Shown piece by piece: positions 27,658 to 36,995 of a DNA stretch of 60,899 nt. This stretch comes from Myroides albus (GTDB taxonomy: Bacteria > Bacteroidota > Bacteroidia > Flavobacteriales > Flavobacteriaceae). A program made the translations under genes and the position numbers. The stretch lies in NCBI RefSeq assembly GCF_009711045.1, contig NZ_WMJX01000016.1, positions 1 through 60,899 of the forward strand, in the 5' to 3' direction. Position 1 is the stretch's first letter. The number at the start of each line of letters is the position of its first letter. The notes below the pieces were generated by a model that was given only the letters and a program-made list of their open reading frames with translations, was not told the DNA's origin and did no database searches.

Positions 27658-27674
27658 GCCATCAATGTGATGGC
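27658..27674 (-). terminator. Terminator of ltaE
   Basis: GCCATC/GATGGC with a 5-nt loop, followed on the minus strand by seven T, directly after the ltaE stop. Confidence 0.7.
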
Positions 27675-27680
27675 CTTTGT

Positions 27681-28706
27681 TTATATTTCTAACTGTTGTA
27701 GTGCTTCTGTTACATACTCGTGCATTACCTCCCTGTAATCCAAATGCGTTACAATGCGAAGCCAACCACCTCCCATTTCACTAATGGCAATGTTCTTTTG
27801 TTTTAGTTTATCAAAAAACTTCTTCACATCCTCTTTTCTATGCAAGCGAAACACAACAATATTTGTTTGCACTGGCAATACCTCAGCTACCCAAGCTTTT
27901 TTATTCAAAAGTACCTCTATTTGTCTTGCTCTAAGGTGATCACTTTGCAATCTACTGACATTATTCTTTAAAGCATATAATGCAGCAGCAGCTAAATACC
28001 CAGTTTGGCGCATACCACCCCCCATGAGTTTACGCAATCTAATAGCCTTTTGAATAGACTCTTTACTACCAATTAAAGCAGATCCCACAGGAGCGCCCAA
28101 TCCCTTAGAAAAACAAACCGATATAGTATCAAACAATTTACCAAAATGTGTTGGGTGTTGGGCTTTAGCTACCAAGGCATTCCACAATCGGGCACCATCC
28201 AAATGCAATTTCATTCCCTTCTCATCACATACTTGGCGTATTTTTTCAATCTCTGGTAGCTCATAACATGCCCCACCACCTTTATTAGTGGTATTCTCAA
28301 GGCAAACAAGTGTAGAGATTGGATAATGAAAATTAGACGCATCTGTATACATTTCTAAAACTTGATCTGCCGTAATACGACCTCTATCTCCGTCAATAAC
28401 CCCGCAGGTAACCCCACTGTGAAAAGCAGGTCCTCCCGCTTCAAATTGATTAATATGTGAAGTACGCTCACAAATAAGCTGATCTCCAGGCTGAGTATGC
28501 AATTTTATGGCTACTTGATTAGCCATGGTTCCCGAAGGAAAAAAAAGAGCCGCCTCCATACCAAAGAGCTCTGCTACAGCAAGTTCTAATTCATTTGTAC
28601 TTCCATCTTGTTTATATACATCATCCCCTACCCTTGCCTTAAGCATATAATTCAACATCTCAGGAGTAGGCTTTGTTATTGTGTCACTAGTTAAATTAAT
28701 TTCCAT
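27681..28706 (-). CDS. ltaE: Low-specificity L-threonine aldolase
   Basis: A 341-residue PLP enzyme that splits threonine or allo-threonine into glycine and acetaldehyde. I start at the ATG at 28706 (MEINLTSDTITKPTPEML), the normal family start; the longer frame would run into the prfB promoter region. Landmarks are RVGDDVYKQDG, HLDGARLWNA (PLP-aspartate), and the Schiff-base lysine in SVCFSKGLGAPVGS. Divergent from prfB with only 46 bp between start codons. Confidence 0.92.
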   Translation of the reverse strand: MEINLTSDTITKPTPEMLNYMLKARVGDDVYKQDGSTNELELAVAELFGMEAALFFPSGTMANQVAIKLHTQPGDQLICERTSHINQFEAGGPAFHSGVTCGVIDGDRGRITADQVLEMYTDASNFHYPISTLVCLENTTNKGGGACYELPEIEKIRQVCDEKGMKLHLDGARLWNALVAKAQHPTHFGKLFDTISVCFSKGLGAPVGSALIGSKESIQKAIRLRKLMGGGMRQTGYLAAAALYALKNNVSRLQSDHLRARQIEVLLNKKAWVAEVLPVQTNIVVFRLHRKEDVKKFFDKLKQKNIAISEMGGGWLRIVTHLDYREVMHEYVTEALQQLEI

Positions 28707-28723
28707 ATATAGTTTGGAATAAG

Positions 28724-28731
28724 TATTTTTG
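28724..28731 (+). promoter_or_regulatory. -7 box of prfB
   Basis: TATTTTTG lies 22 bp before the prfB start codon; no clear TTG box upstream. Confidence 0.4.
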
Positions 28732-28752
28732 TGCATAAAAGTATTAAAAATT

Positions 28753-29851
28753 ATGGTAACTACAGAACAACAGAAGGACATTATTGATCGCCTTGGTGCG
28801 TTAAGGAGGTATCTTTGACATCGATAAGAAGTTAATCGAGATCACTAATGAAGAAGAAAAAACCTTTGCACCAGACTTTTGGAACAATCCAAAACAGGCA
28901 GAAGTAATCGTAAAAAACCTAAAATCTAAAAAGAAATGGGTGGAAGGTTACGAGAGTGCAAAAAGCGCAATTGAAGAATTGCAGATACTTTTGGAGTTCT
29001 ACTCTGAAGGCGAGGCTACACAAGAGGATGTAGAGAGTCAATACCAAAGTGCTCTAACTATTATCGAAGAGTTAGAATTCAAAAACATGCTTTCTGACGA
29101 AGGAGATAACATGAGCGCTGTATTGCAGATTACTGCAGGTGCTGGTGGAACAGAGAGTTGCGATTGGGCCTCTATGCTCATGCGTATGTACATCATGTGG
29201 GGAGAGAAAAACGGCCTAAAAATCAAAGAACTCAACTACCAAGAAGGTGAGGTTGCTGGAGTAAAAACAGTTACTTTAGAATTTGATGGTGAATTTGCCT
29301 TTGGTTATTTAAAAGGAGAAAACGGTGTGCATCGACTTGTTCGTATCTCACCTTTTGACAGTAATGCCAAAAGACACACCTCGTTTGTCTCTGTCTACGT
29401 TTACCCCTTAGCGGATGATACGATTGAAATTGAGATCAGTCCAGCGGATATTTCATGGGAAACAATGCGTTCGAGTGGTGCTGGAGGGCAAAATGTAAAC
29501 AAGGTAGAAACAGCAGTTCGACTGCGTCACCACCCTACTGGAATTATCATTGAAAACTCGGAAACTCGTTCTCAATTGGACAACAAAACAAAAGCGATGC
29601 AATTATTAAAGTCGCAATTGTATGAAATCGAGCTCAAGAAAAAACAAGCCATGCGAGATGAAATCGAGGCTAACAAGAAAAAAATTGAGTGGGGATCTCA
29701 AATTAGAAACTATGTAATGCACCCATACAAACTTGTAAAAGATGTGCGTACAGGCAAAGAGTCTACAGATGTAGATGATGTAATGGATGGTGGAATTGAC
29801 CAGTTTTTAAAAGCCTATCTAATGATGATGGGACAAAAAGATGAGGATTAA
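28753..29851 (+). CDS. prfB: Peptide chain release factor 2, with programmed +1 frameshift
   Basis: RF2 releases finished peptides at UGA and UAA. The gene reads from the ATG at 28753 for 21 codons to CTT at 28813-28815. It then shifts +1 over the in-frame TGA (28816-28818) and continues from 28817 to 29851, giving 365 residues, the size of E. coli RF2. A simple frame search sees only the part from 28940 and misses 62 residues. The recognition tripeptide is in [14 protein letters not shown] and the catalytic GGQ in [14 protein letters not shown]. Autoregulation is the known function of the shift: low RF2 slows UGA decoding and favours frameshifting. Confidence 0.95.
28804..28819 (+). promoter_or_regulatory. 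prfB programmed +1 frameshift site
   Basis: AGGAGG-TAT-CTT-TGA-C: a Shine-Dalgarno-like AGGAGG three bases before the slippery CTT, then the in-frame TGA followed by C (a weak stop context). This is nearly identical to the classic E. coli element. A strong internal SD is striking in a lineage where SD sequences are rare before genes. Confidence 0.95.
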
Positions 29852-29858
29852 GACACAC

Positions 29859-29898
29859 AAATAAAGAAAGACTGCTTTAAAGCAGTCTTTCTTTATTT
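29859..29898. terminator. Terminator of prfB, perfect 40-bp palindrome
   Basis: Two perfect 20-bp arms with no spacer start 8 bp after the prfB stop codon. The outer part provides the A and T tracts. Confidence 0.8.
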
Positions 29899-30045
29899 AC
29901 CAACATTGCTTTTTTTAAATCTCCCCTGAAAAGATCTACCTCAAATAAACCCAAACAAAACCTTCTTAGCGATTATTTCCATAGAAAGACAAGCTAATCG
30001 CTCAACTACAAGAAAGCCTCTTAAAACTCTTTAATAGCAATAAAA

Positions 30046-30072
30046 AAAGGAAAGCACTATGTACTTTCCTTT
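30046..30072 (-). terminator. Terminator of the phosphate transporter operon
   Basis: A 9-bp stem AAAGGAAAG/CTTTCCTTT with a T run on the minus strand, 26 bp past the pit stop codon. Confidence 0.7.
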
Positions 30073-30097
30073 GTATGATTATAAATAAATTGTCTTT

Positions 30098-31195
30098 TTA
30101 GATAAACAGGGATACAAGATAGTAAACCACCATAGCGATTATCGCAGATACAGGAATAGTTAAAATCCATGCCCATAAAAGATTAATAGTCACCCCCCAT
30201 CTTACAGCGGATACACGCTTAGTGATACCTACCCCGATGATAGAACCTGTAATAGTATGAGTAGTAGATACAGGAATTCCCAAGTGCTCTGTTACATACA
30301 AAGCCACAGCTCCAGCTGTCTCAGCAGCAACTCCTTCCAATGGAGTTACTTTGGTAATCTTTGACCCCATTGTTTTAACAATCTTCCATCCTCCCGATAA
30401 AGTACCTAAACCGATGAAAATGAATGATGCCAAAGGCACCCACCACCAATGCTCTACAAACACAGAGAAAGTATTTACACCTTCTACAGTATATGCCGGG
30501 TCCATATCGATATTAATGTGATAGTAAATTACCGCCGCCCCGATAATACCCATTACCTTTTGAGCGTCATTTCCACCATGTCCTAAAGAGAACAACGCAG
30601 AAGACACCAACTGCAAACGCTTAAACCACACTTCGCACTTGTGGTGATTCATCTTGCGGCAAATCCACAAAATAGCCACTGTGATAAAGTATGCTAAAAA
30701 CATCCCTAAGAAAGGGGCTCCAAAGATAAAAAGGAAAATAGGAACAACTTTTTCATATACAATAACATCCACTCCTCCTGGCGCAAATCCACCAGCGTGA
30801 GCTACAGCTGCCCCAATAAATCCACCAATTAATGTATGTGAAGACGAAGATGGAATACCCAACTTCCAAGTAATTAAATTCCAAATAATTGCCGCAACCA
30901 ATCCCGATAAAATTACCTCCAAAGTAATAAAGTCAATATTGACTGATTTGGCGATTGTATTACCAATTTTAAATTCTCCAATAATATACAAAGAGATAAA
31001 ATAGGCGACAAAGTTAAATGCAGCTGCCCACAAAACTGCTTGAAACGGAGTTAGTACTCTCGTAGTTACAATAGTGGCAATAGAATTGGCAGCATCGTGA
31101 AATCCGTTAATATAATCAAAACCAAGAGCTAATATGATAATAACAATCAGCATTATACCAGCTTGATTACTTAACATTTCTGTTATAAACTCCAT
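30098..31195 (-). CDS. Inorganic phosphate transporter, PiT family
   Basis: A 365-residue membrane protein of the PiT family, with the duplicated signature: GFDYINGFHDAANSIATIV near residue 25 and SLGHGGNDAQKVMGII near residue 200. PiT proteins carry metal-phosphate complexes or phosphate with protons or sodium. The preceding gene is a DUF47 protein, 18 bp upstream, the usual partner of PiT transporters. Confidence 0.93.
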   Translation of the reverse strand: MEFITEMLSNQAGIMLIVIIILALGFDYINGFHDAANSIATIVTTRVLTPFQAVLWAAAFNFVAYFISLYIIGEFKIGNTIAKSVNIDFITLEVILSGLVAAIIWNLITWKLGIPSSSSHTLIGGFIGAAVAHAGGFAPGGVDVIVYEKVVPIFLFIFGAPFLGMFLAYFITVAILWICRKMNHHKCEVWFKRLQLVSSALFSLGHGGNDAQKVMGIIGAAVIYYHINIDMDPAYTVEGVNTFSVFVEHWWWVPLASFIFIGLGTLSGGWKIVKTMGSKITKVTPLEGVAAETAGAVALYVTEHLGIPVSTTHTITGSIIGVGITKRVSAVRWGVTINLLWAWILTIPVSAIIAMVVYYLVSLFI

Positions 31196-31213
31196 AAGTA
31201 TAAACCTTAGTTA

Positions 31214-31858
31214 TTAAGCATATTTTACTGTAATAGTCTCCAATACGTTAGCTACGTCTCTACAACTATCAGTAGCAGATTCAAGAGCCATCATGACCTC
31301 TTTATACTTAATTATTTCTATTGCATTACTTTCATTCTCAAAAATATCAGCTACAGCTTTGTCAAATACCTTATCTGCTTTTCGCTCTAATCGAGAAATA
31401 TTCTTACAAACCTCAGCCAATGCAGTTAAATTCTTCATGTCTTTCAGTTCTAATAACCCACGTGAGACTTCACTACAAGCCTCTAAATTAGCTTCTGTCA
31501 ACTTTCGAAGCGGTTTAGTTACCTTGTCTATTTGGTACAATCGCATACGAGAAGCAGCATCAGATAGATTATCTGCAATAGCGTCAACAGCAGTTATAAG
31601 GTTGTGGATATCTTCTCTGTCAAAAGGAGTAATGAAGTTTTTTCCCAATTCAACACGAGTAGTTTGGGCAATAGCCTCAATATCTTGTTTTAGGACTTCT
31701 ACATCTTTAAGTAATTTATCTCTTTCTTTTGCTGGAGCATTTACTGCTTCATGCAAGGTTTTTGAAAGTGTCTTAATCTTACTTGCTGCCTTTTCAAATA
31801 ATGGATAAAAAGTTTTATCCTTAGGCACTAAAAACTGAAAAATACTATTTAATGACAT
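31214..31858 (-). CDS. DUF47 family PhoU-like Pit accessory protein
   Basis: A 214-residue all-helical protein (PhoU-like fold) with the family pattern FDREDIHNLITAVDAIADNLSDAA near residues 80-103. DUF47 proteins pair with PiT transporters and are thought to regulate them. First gene of the two-gene operon. Starts at ATG. Confidence 0.88.
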   Translation of the reverse strand: MSLNSIFQFLVPKDKTFYPLFEKAASKIKTLSKTLHEAVNAPAKERDKLLKDVEVLKQDIEAIAQTTRVELGKNFITPFDREDIHNLITAVDAIADNLSDAASRMRLYQIDKVTKPLRKLTEANLEACSEVSRGLLELKDMKNLTALAEVCKNISRLERKADKVFDKAVADIFENESNAIEIIKYKEVMMALESATDSCRDVANVLETITVKYA

Positions 31859-31887
31859 TGTAAATAAAATGTGTAAATAAAACGAGA

Positions 31888-31914
31888 CAAAATTACACTA
31901 ATAAAACCATACAA
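31888..31914 (-). promoter_or_regulatory. Likely promoter of the DUF47-pit operon
   Basis: Minus strand TTG (31914-31912), 16 bp, then TAATTTTG (31895-31888). The spacer is shorter than the usual 19 bp. Leader of about 25 nt. Confidence 0.4.
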
Positions 31915-32035
31915 TGATACGCTAATTGCGTTTTTTTTAAAATAATCAATTCTCACAGCTCTTGTTTTATATCATTCTAATTTTTGTATTTTAGCGAAAA
32001 CGATTACACAGAACAACAGAAATAACCAAACTACT

Positions 32036-33664
32036 ATGGATATAAACTTCAATAAAAACGAAGACCACAACAAGCTTTTACTTTCTGACTTAAAGAGAAA
32101 ACTTGTCAAAGTTAAACTTGGTGGTGGAGAAAAGAGAATTGCCAAATTACACGAGCAAGGTAAATTAACAGCAAGAGAAAGAATTGATTACTTATTAGAC
32201 AAAGGTGCGAAGAGTATAGAGATCGGTGCATTTGTAGGGGATCAAATGTATGAAGAACACGGTGGTTGTCCATCGGGAGGTGTTGTTGTTAAAATAGGAT
32301 ATATAAAAGGAAAACAATGTATCGTAGTGGCTAATGACGCTACGGTTAAAGCAGGAGCTTGGTTCCCTATTACAGGTAAAAAGAACTTAAGAGCCCAAGA
32401 AATTGCCATTGAAAACAAGCTGCCTATCATTTATTTGGTAGATAGCGCAGGTGTTTACTTGCCTTTGCAAGATGAAATTTTCCCTGACAAAGAACACTTC
32501 GGACGTATATTTAGAAACAATGCTGTGATGAGCAGTATGGGTATTACCCAAATTGCAGCAGTCATGGGAAGCTGTGTTGCAGGTGGCGCTTATTTACCGA
32601 TTATGAGTGATGAGGCGTTAATTGTAGACAAAACAGGCAGTATTTTCCTTGCAGGTAGCTATTTAGTAAAAGCTGCAATTGGTGAGAGTATAGATAACGA
32701 AACACTTGGTGGTGCAACAACACACTGTGAAATATCTGGTGTAACTGACTACAAGGCCAAAGACGACAAAGATGCTCTTGATACTATTAAGAACATCGTA
32801 GATAAAATAGGTGATTTTGACAAAGCTGGTTACAATAGAGTTAAACCAGCAAAACCAAGTTTACCGCAAGAAGACATTTATGGTATACTACCAAAGGCAC
32901 GTTCGGAACAGTATGATATGCTGGAGATCATCAAACGCCTTGTAGACAACTCTGAATTTGAACAGTATAAAGAAGGATACGGACAGACAATCATTACTGG
33001 GTATGCACGTATTGATGGTTGGGCTGTAGGAATTGTAGCTAATCAGCGCAAAGTAGTAAAAACTAAAAAAGGCGAAATGCAATTCGGTGGAGTGATATAC
33101 TCTGATTCAGCAGACAAAGCAACGCGTTTTATAGCCAACTGTAATCAAAAGAAAATACCATTAGTCTTCTTACAAGACGTTACTGGATTTATGGTAGGAT
33201 CTAAATCAGAGCACGGAGGAATTATCAAAGATGGAGCAAAAATGGTTAATGCCGTTGCCAATTCAGTAGTTCCAAAATTCACCGTTGTAGTAGGAAACTC
33301 TTATGGAGCTGGAAACTATGCCATGTGTGGAAAAGCTTATGATCCAAGACTTATCTTTGCATGGCCAAGTGCAGAACTTGCCGTAATGGGAGGTGCACAA
33401 GCAGCTAAAGTTTTACTACAAATCGAAGCTTCTTCCCTAAAAGCCAAAGGAGAAGAACTTACTGCTGCACAAGAAGAAGAATTGTTCAATAAAATAAAAG
33501 CTAAATACGACAATCAAGTATCTCCCTATTATGCAGCTGCAAGATTGTGGACAGATGCTATTATCGATCCTTTAGATACCAGAACATGGATATCTATGGG
33601 AATTGAAGCAGCTAATCACTCGCCTATTGAAAAACCCTTTAACCTTGGCGTGATTCAAGTATAA
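32036..33664 (+). CDS. Acyl-CoA carboxylase, carboxyltransferase (beta) subunit
   Basis: A 542-residue protein of the biotin-dependent carboxyltransferase family (PccB/MccB-like). Landmarks are KLHEQGKLTARERIDYLLD near residue 38, the N-half crotonase-like domain (GSCVAGGAYLPIMSDEA), and the C-half (VLFLQDVTG-type motif, GNSYGAGNYAMCGKAYDPR). It moves carboxylate from biotin to an acyl-CoA. Propionyl-, methylcrotonyl- and geranyl-CoA are all possible; size and sequence favour a methylcrotonyl-type subunit. No biotin carboxylase (alpha) gene is adjacent. Confidence 0.88.
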   Translation: MDINFNKNEDHNKLLLSDLKRKLVKVKLGGGEKRIAKLHEQGKLTARERIDYLLDKGAKSIEIGAFVGDQMYEEHGGCPSGGVVVKIGYIKGKQCIVVANDATVKAGAWFPITGKKNLRAQEIAIENKLPIIYLVDSAGVYLPLQDEIFPDKEHFGRIFRNNAVMSSMGITQIAAVMGSCVAGGAYLPIMSDEALIVDKTGSIFLAGSYLVKAAIGESIDNETLGGATTHCEISGVTDYKAKDDKDALDTIKNIVDKIGDFDKAGYNRVKPAKPSLPQEDIYGILPKARSEQYDMLEIIKRLVDNSEFEQYKEGYGQTIITGYARIDGWAVGIVANQRKVVKTKKGEMQFGGVIYSDSADKATRFIANCNQKKIPLVFLQDVTGFMVGSKSEHGGIIKDGAKMVNAVANSVVPKFTVVVGNSYGAGNYAMCGKAYDPRLIFAWPSAELAVMGGAQAAKVLLQIEASSLKAKGEELTAAQEEELFNKIKAKYDNQVSPYYAAARLWTDAIIDPLDTRTWISMGIEAANHSPIEKPFNLGVIQV

Positions 33665-33675
33665 TTACAAAACAA

Positions 33676-33713
33676 ACAAAAAAGCCTTTAAGATGTCTTA
33701 AAGGCTTTTTTGT
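33676..33713 (+). terminator. Terminator of the carboxylase gene
   Basis: A perfect 15-bp stem (33676-33690 with 33699-33713) with an 8-nt loop and T-rich tail. Confidence 0.8.
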
Positions 33714-33856
33714 TTTGTATTTTAGTTTGCTTGTTTCAATTAGTTTACTACTGGGAGTATCAATCTTTACTCTTGGTGATATTTTACTTGACTAGTATCC
33801 ACAACTGTGTTGTATCGTGATTTAAACACAATTAAATTATTTCTCTATAAAACACC

Positions 33857-34801
33857 TTAATTCACATAAAGGATATACAACAAAGAAGTAACAGAGATAA
33901 ATATCCAAAGCCCTACTCCTTCTAACAGGGGTTTAACTCCGACAGATTTAACCGTGCGGTAAGATAAAGAAGTACCTATTAAAAATAAAGTTAAGGTTAA
34001 AGCTTTTTTGGAAATTTCAACAATATAAGGACCTATAGTCTGTACAAAGGGGATATATGAATTAGCAAGCATGGCTAAAACGAATAAACCGATAAAATAA
34101 GGCAACTTAACCTTACCCCCCTTATTGTTAAACAAAACTGTTGACAAGAACGCTACGGGAATAACCCATAAAGCACGCGCTAATTTTACAGTCGTAGCCA
34201 CTTCTAAAGCCTGGTCACCATACTTTGCAGCCGCGCCTACTACCGAACTAGTATCGTGAATGGCAATAGCTGACCAAAGTCCAAAGTCAACTTGACTAAG
34301 TCCTAATGCATGACCTATCGGAGGAAATATAATCAAGGCCAAAGAATTTAAAATAAAGACAATCCCCAAAGCCACAGATATTTGTTTCTCATCAGCCTTT
34401 ATCACAGGAGAGACTGCAGCGATCGCACTACCTCCACAGATAGCCGTACCCGATGAAATAAGGTAAGAAATCTTCTTATCTATTTTAAGGGCTTTACCAA
34501 GGATAAAACCTAAAACAAGGGTTAGAAATATAGAGAAGATCGTCAAGATAAACCCATCTTTACCCGCAGAAATAGCACTGTAAACATTCATACCAAATCC
34601 CAGACCAACAACCGCTACTTTTAATAAAAGTCCAGTTGCTTTCTTTGTTTGGCTATTATACGGATTTTCGAATATCTGCGCGTAGATAATTCCCAATACC
34701 AAAGCAGTTGCTGAGGATATAAAAGGGAAAAAACTCAAAAGAGCTAAACCGATTAAAACAATCTTTGCAAGATTAGTTCCACTATTGTTGTTTGTTGACA
34801 T
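33857..34801 (-). CDS. YeiH/UPF0324 family putative anion exporter
   Basis: A 314-residue membrane protein with about ten helices. Family motifs include ISSGTAICGGSAIAAVSPVI near residue 116-135 and AIAIHDTSSVVGAAAKYG near 180. Members are annotated as putative sulfate exporters, and some are linked to sulfonate or sulfite metabolism under a LysR regulator. Here a LysR gene lies 69 bp upstream on the same strand, supporting co-regulation. Confidence 0.87.
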   Translation of the reverse strand: MSTNNNSGTNLAKIVLIGLALLSFFPFISSATALVLGIIYAQIFENPYNSQTKKATGLLLKVAVVGLGFGMNVYSAISAGKDGFILTIFSIFLTLVLGFILGKALKIDKKISYLISSGTAICGGSAIAAVSPVIKADEKQISVALGIVFILNSLALIIFPPIGHALGLSQVDFGLWSAIAIHDTSSVVGAAAKYGDQALEVATTVKLARALWVIPVAFLSTVLFNNKGGKVKLPYFIGLFVLAMLANSYIPFVQTIGPYIVEISKKALTLTLFLIGTSLSYRTVKSVGVKPLLEGVGLWIFISVTSLLYILYVN

Positions 34802-34870
34802 TATTATCTGATTTTACTTTGCAAATTTCCTACAGTAAACTCAAATAAGTAAATACATAATTGTTATACT

Positions 34871-35767
34871 CTATAACTTTAAGTTATACGATTGTGCAAA
34901 ACGAATAAACAATTCAACCAAAGCACTCTCCTGCCCTTGACGTTGAATAACACTAAAATAGCGGTGAATATCCAATCCATTAATATCTACCACGATCAAC
35001 TCGTTGTATTTAAGCTCTTTTAAAATGGCGTGAATAGACAAAAAAGCAAAGCTATTAGAGTGCATTAAATACATCTTAATACTCTCTGTGCTTGAAAAAC
35101 TCATATCGCTTTTTAAATCATGGACAGAAATTCCAACCTTATTAAGGTTACTCTCAATCACATCAAGAGTTCCAGAACCACTCTCGCGAAGTAAAAAAGT
35201 AAAATTCTTCAAATCACTTGGCGATACAACACCACTTTTAACAAAGGGATTATTTGCTTTACACACCAGTACGATCTCATCTTTGATAAAGTCAATATAC
35301 TTAATCTGCGGATTCTTACTGTTGCCTTCAACCATTCCCACATCGATTTGCTTATTCAACAAAGCGTTTTCGATAGCAAAAGTATTGTCCGATACAACGT
35401 CTATGTGTATATCACCCACTTTCTCTCTAAAGGCAGCTAACATTGGCGGCAAAACGTACTGAGAGATAGTAGTACTGGCTCCCAGGCGAAGACTTCCATC
35501 CATCTTGGCATTTAAAGCGTGCATATCAAACTCTAAATTTCGATAAGTAGAGAAAATATCTTCGGCATAGCCACACAGCAATTCACCTGATTCAGTAAGC
35601 GCTATCTTCATGCCATTTCTCACAAATAACTTTGTCTTATAATACGACTCTATCTCTTGTATATGCTTGGTTACAGCTGGTTGCGAAATCAACAATACCT
35701 TAGCAGCCTTGGTAAAGCTGTTTTTCTTTGCTACCGTATAAAAAACCTTTAAGCGAAAATCAAACAT
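34871..35767 (-). CDS. LysR family transcriptional regulator
   Basis: A 298-residue regulator with the N-terminal winged HTH (MFDFRLKVFYTVAKKNSFTKAAKVLLISQPAVTKHIQEIE pattern, split here between residues 1-40) and a substrate-binding-like effector domain from about residue 90 to the end. It precedes the YeiH-type exporter gene in the same direction, so it probably regulates that gene; CysB/YeiE-like sulfur control is a reasonable guess. Confidence 0.9.
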   Translation of the reverse strand: MFDFRLKVFYTVAKKNSFTKAAKVLLISQPAVTKHIQEIESYYKTKLFVRNGMKIALTESGELLCGYAEDIFSTYRNLEFDMHALNAKMDGSLRLGASTTISQYVLPPMLAAFREKVGDIHIDVVSDNTFAIENALLNKQIDVGMVEGNSKNPQIKYIDFIKDEIVLVCKANNPFVKSGVVSPSDLKNFTFLLRESGSGTLDVIESNLNKVGISVHDLKSDMSFSSTESIKMYLMHSNSFAFLSIHAILKELKYNELIVVDINGLDIHRYFSVIQRQGQESALVELFIRFAQSYNLKL

Positions 35768-35857
35768 AGTACTCTAAGTATAAGTGAAAATAGTTTAAAC
35801 CAACAAATTAGACAATTAATCCCACGAATTATATAACATAATCTACTAAGGTAGTTC

Positions 35858-35865
35858 TAACTTTG
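35858..35865 (+). promoter_or_regulatory. -7 box of the HMA gene
   Basis: TAACTTTG is a full TAnnTTTG match 31 bp before the start codon; no clear TTG box. Confidence 0.4.
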
Positions 35866-35895
35866 TAATACAAAAATAAACTAACAACTTAAGTT

Positions 35896-36093
35896 ATGAC
35901 AACAAAATATAAAATAAAAGGTATAGGATGTCAAGGGTGCATCGATTCAATAGAAAAATTAGTAGCTGATCACCCAGAATTGGAAGCAAAAGTAACTTTA
36001 TCTGACCATTCCATAGAAGTTAAAAAAGACAGTATAGATAAGGTTGCTTTAAATGAAATAATCTCCAAAACGGGGCATTATTCATTAGAGTAG
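35896..36093 (+). CDS. Heavy-metal-associated (HMA) domain protein
   Basis: A 65-residue single HMA (CopZ-like) domain with the metal site GIGCQGC (residues 9-15, CxxC). The fold normally binds Cu(I) or another soft metal and passes it to a P-type ATPase or stores it. No ATPase gene is adjacent. Its own terminator follows at 36113-36143. Confidence 0.85.
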   Translation: MTTKYKIKGIGCQGCIDSIEKLVADHPELEAKVTLSDHSIEVKKDSIDKVALNEIISKTGHYSLE

Positions 36094-36112
36094 ACAAAAG
36101 GAATGTCGAAAT

Positions 36113-36143
36113 AAAAAGAGCTGTTCATTGGACAGCTCTTTTT
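36113..36143. terminator. Bidirectional terminator
   Basis: A perfect 12-bp stem (36113-36124 with 36132-36143) between the convergent HMA and 2OG-oxygenase genes. Confidence 0.85.
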
Positions 36144-36144
36144 G

Positions 36145-36771
36145 TTATCTTGTCTTTAACCAACCCGTAATGCTATATCGCGTATGGTTAACCATCTTCA
36201 CCTCGTGTTCTAACGCTTTGCTATCAAAGATAACCAATCGCCCAGGCAATGCATGGATAATCTCCTGTTTCTCATTTGCATCTTCATCTTGAAGATAAAT
36301 AGCAAGCTCACCACCCCAACTCGGATTCCAGTGTTCATCGTTTAAGTATAACACCATCGATAAGGTGCGTCTGGTATCACTGTGAAAAATATCCAAGTGT
36401 CTCTTGTAAAATGTACCAGGAGGATAACACGCATAGTGAAACTCTCCCCCTTGTAAACCTAAATAACAAGTGCGATTAACATATAAGATAAAGTCATTTA
36501 CTTTATCAAAATACATTTTCTCTACTTCATCAGGCTCTGTTTCATCTAACCACAAAATAGAATCACCTCGTATTTCTTCAACGATTTGTTCATTTTCGTT
36601 ATTCCCAATAGCTGCTTTTTTGAAACTGCTTAATTCTCGTTTAAGTTTCAAGTTTGCTCGGAACAGTTCTATTTCCTGTGCAGTAAAAAAAGCGTCTACT
36701 ACAGAGTATTTACGATTCATCAAATCGTCTATTATTAACTCATAAAATAGATTAACCTCAAAATCACTCAT
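36145..36771 (-). CDS. 2OG-Fe(II) oxygenase
   Basis: A 208-residue protein of the prolyl-4-hydroxylase-like superfamily. Iron ligands are the H and D of KRHLDIFH (near residues 120-126) and the H of ALEHEV (near 190), with the 2-oxoglutarate arginine in RYSITGW. EWNPSWGG-type sheet (WNPSWGGELAIYL) is also typical. Substrate unknown; some relatives hydroxylate ribosomal or elongation factors. It has a perfect consensus promoter. Confidence 0.88.
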   Translation of the reverse strand: MSDFEVNLFYELIIDDLMNRKYSVVDAFFTAQEIELFRANLKLKRELSSFKKAAIGNNENEQIVEEIRGDSILWLDETEPDEVEKMYFDKVNDFILYVNRTCYLGLQGGEFHYACYPPGTFYKRHLDIFHSDTRRTLSMVLYLNDEHWNPSWGGELAIYLQDEDANEKQEIIHALPGRLVIFDSKALEHEVKMVNHTRYSITGWLKTR

Positions 36772-36793
36772 ATATTACTGAATAAAACTTACG

Positions 36794-36823
36794 CAAATAT
36801 AATTTACAGAACAAAAAAAACAA
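36794..36823 (-). promoter_or_regulatory. Consensus promoter of the 2OG-oxygenase gene
   Basis: Minus strand TTG (36823-36821), exactly 19 bp, then TATATTTG (36801-36794). The start codon follows 22 bp later. This is a full match to the Bacteroidota housekeeping promoter. Confidence 0.8.
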
Positions 36824-36945
36824 TACACTATTTTACACTTTTTTATACCCTATCGTGTTAAAATTTACAGTACAAATTCAAGGCCATTTTTTGTCATCTT
36901 TACATTATTATTACTTTATCAAGTAAATTTTATCATTATTTCTTA

Positions 36946-36974
36946 TTGTAGAATAGAAATATTGAGTACTTTTG
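36946..36974 (+). promoter_or_regulatory. Promoter of the PepSY membrane operon
   Basis: TTG (36946-36948), 18 bp, then TACTTTTG (36967-36974). The box contains the farthest-upstream TTG of the first gene's frame, showing that the true start is the ATG at 36996. Confidence 0.65.
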
Positions 36975-36995
36975 TTTTTAATTAATCTAAATAAG

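Noticed and set aside
28940..29851. prfB as a 303-residue gene starting at the internal ATG
   Set aside because: The upstream frameshift cassette and the resulting 365-residue length show the true start is 28753.
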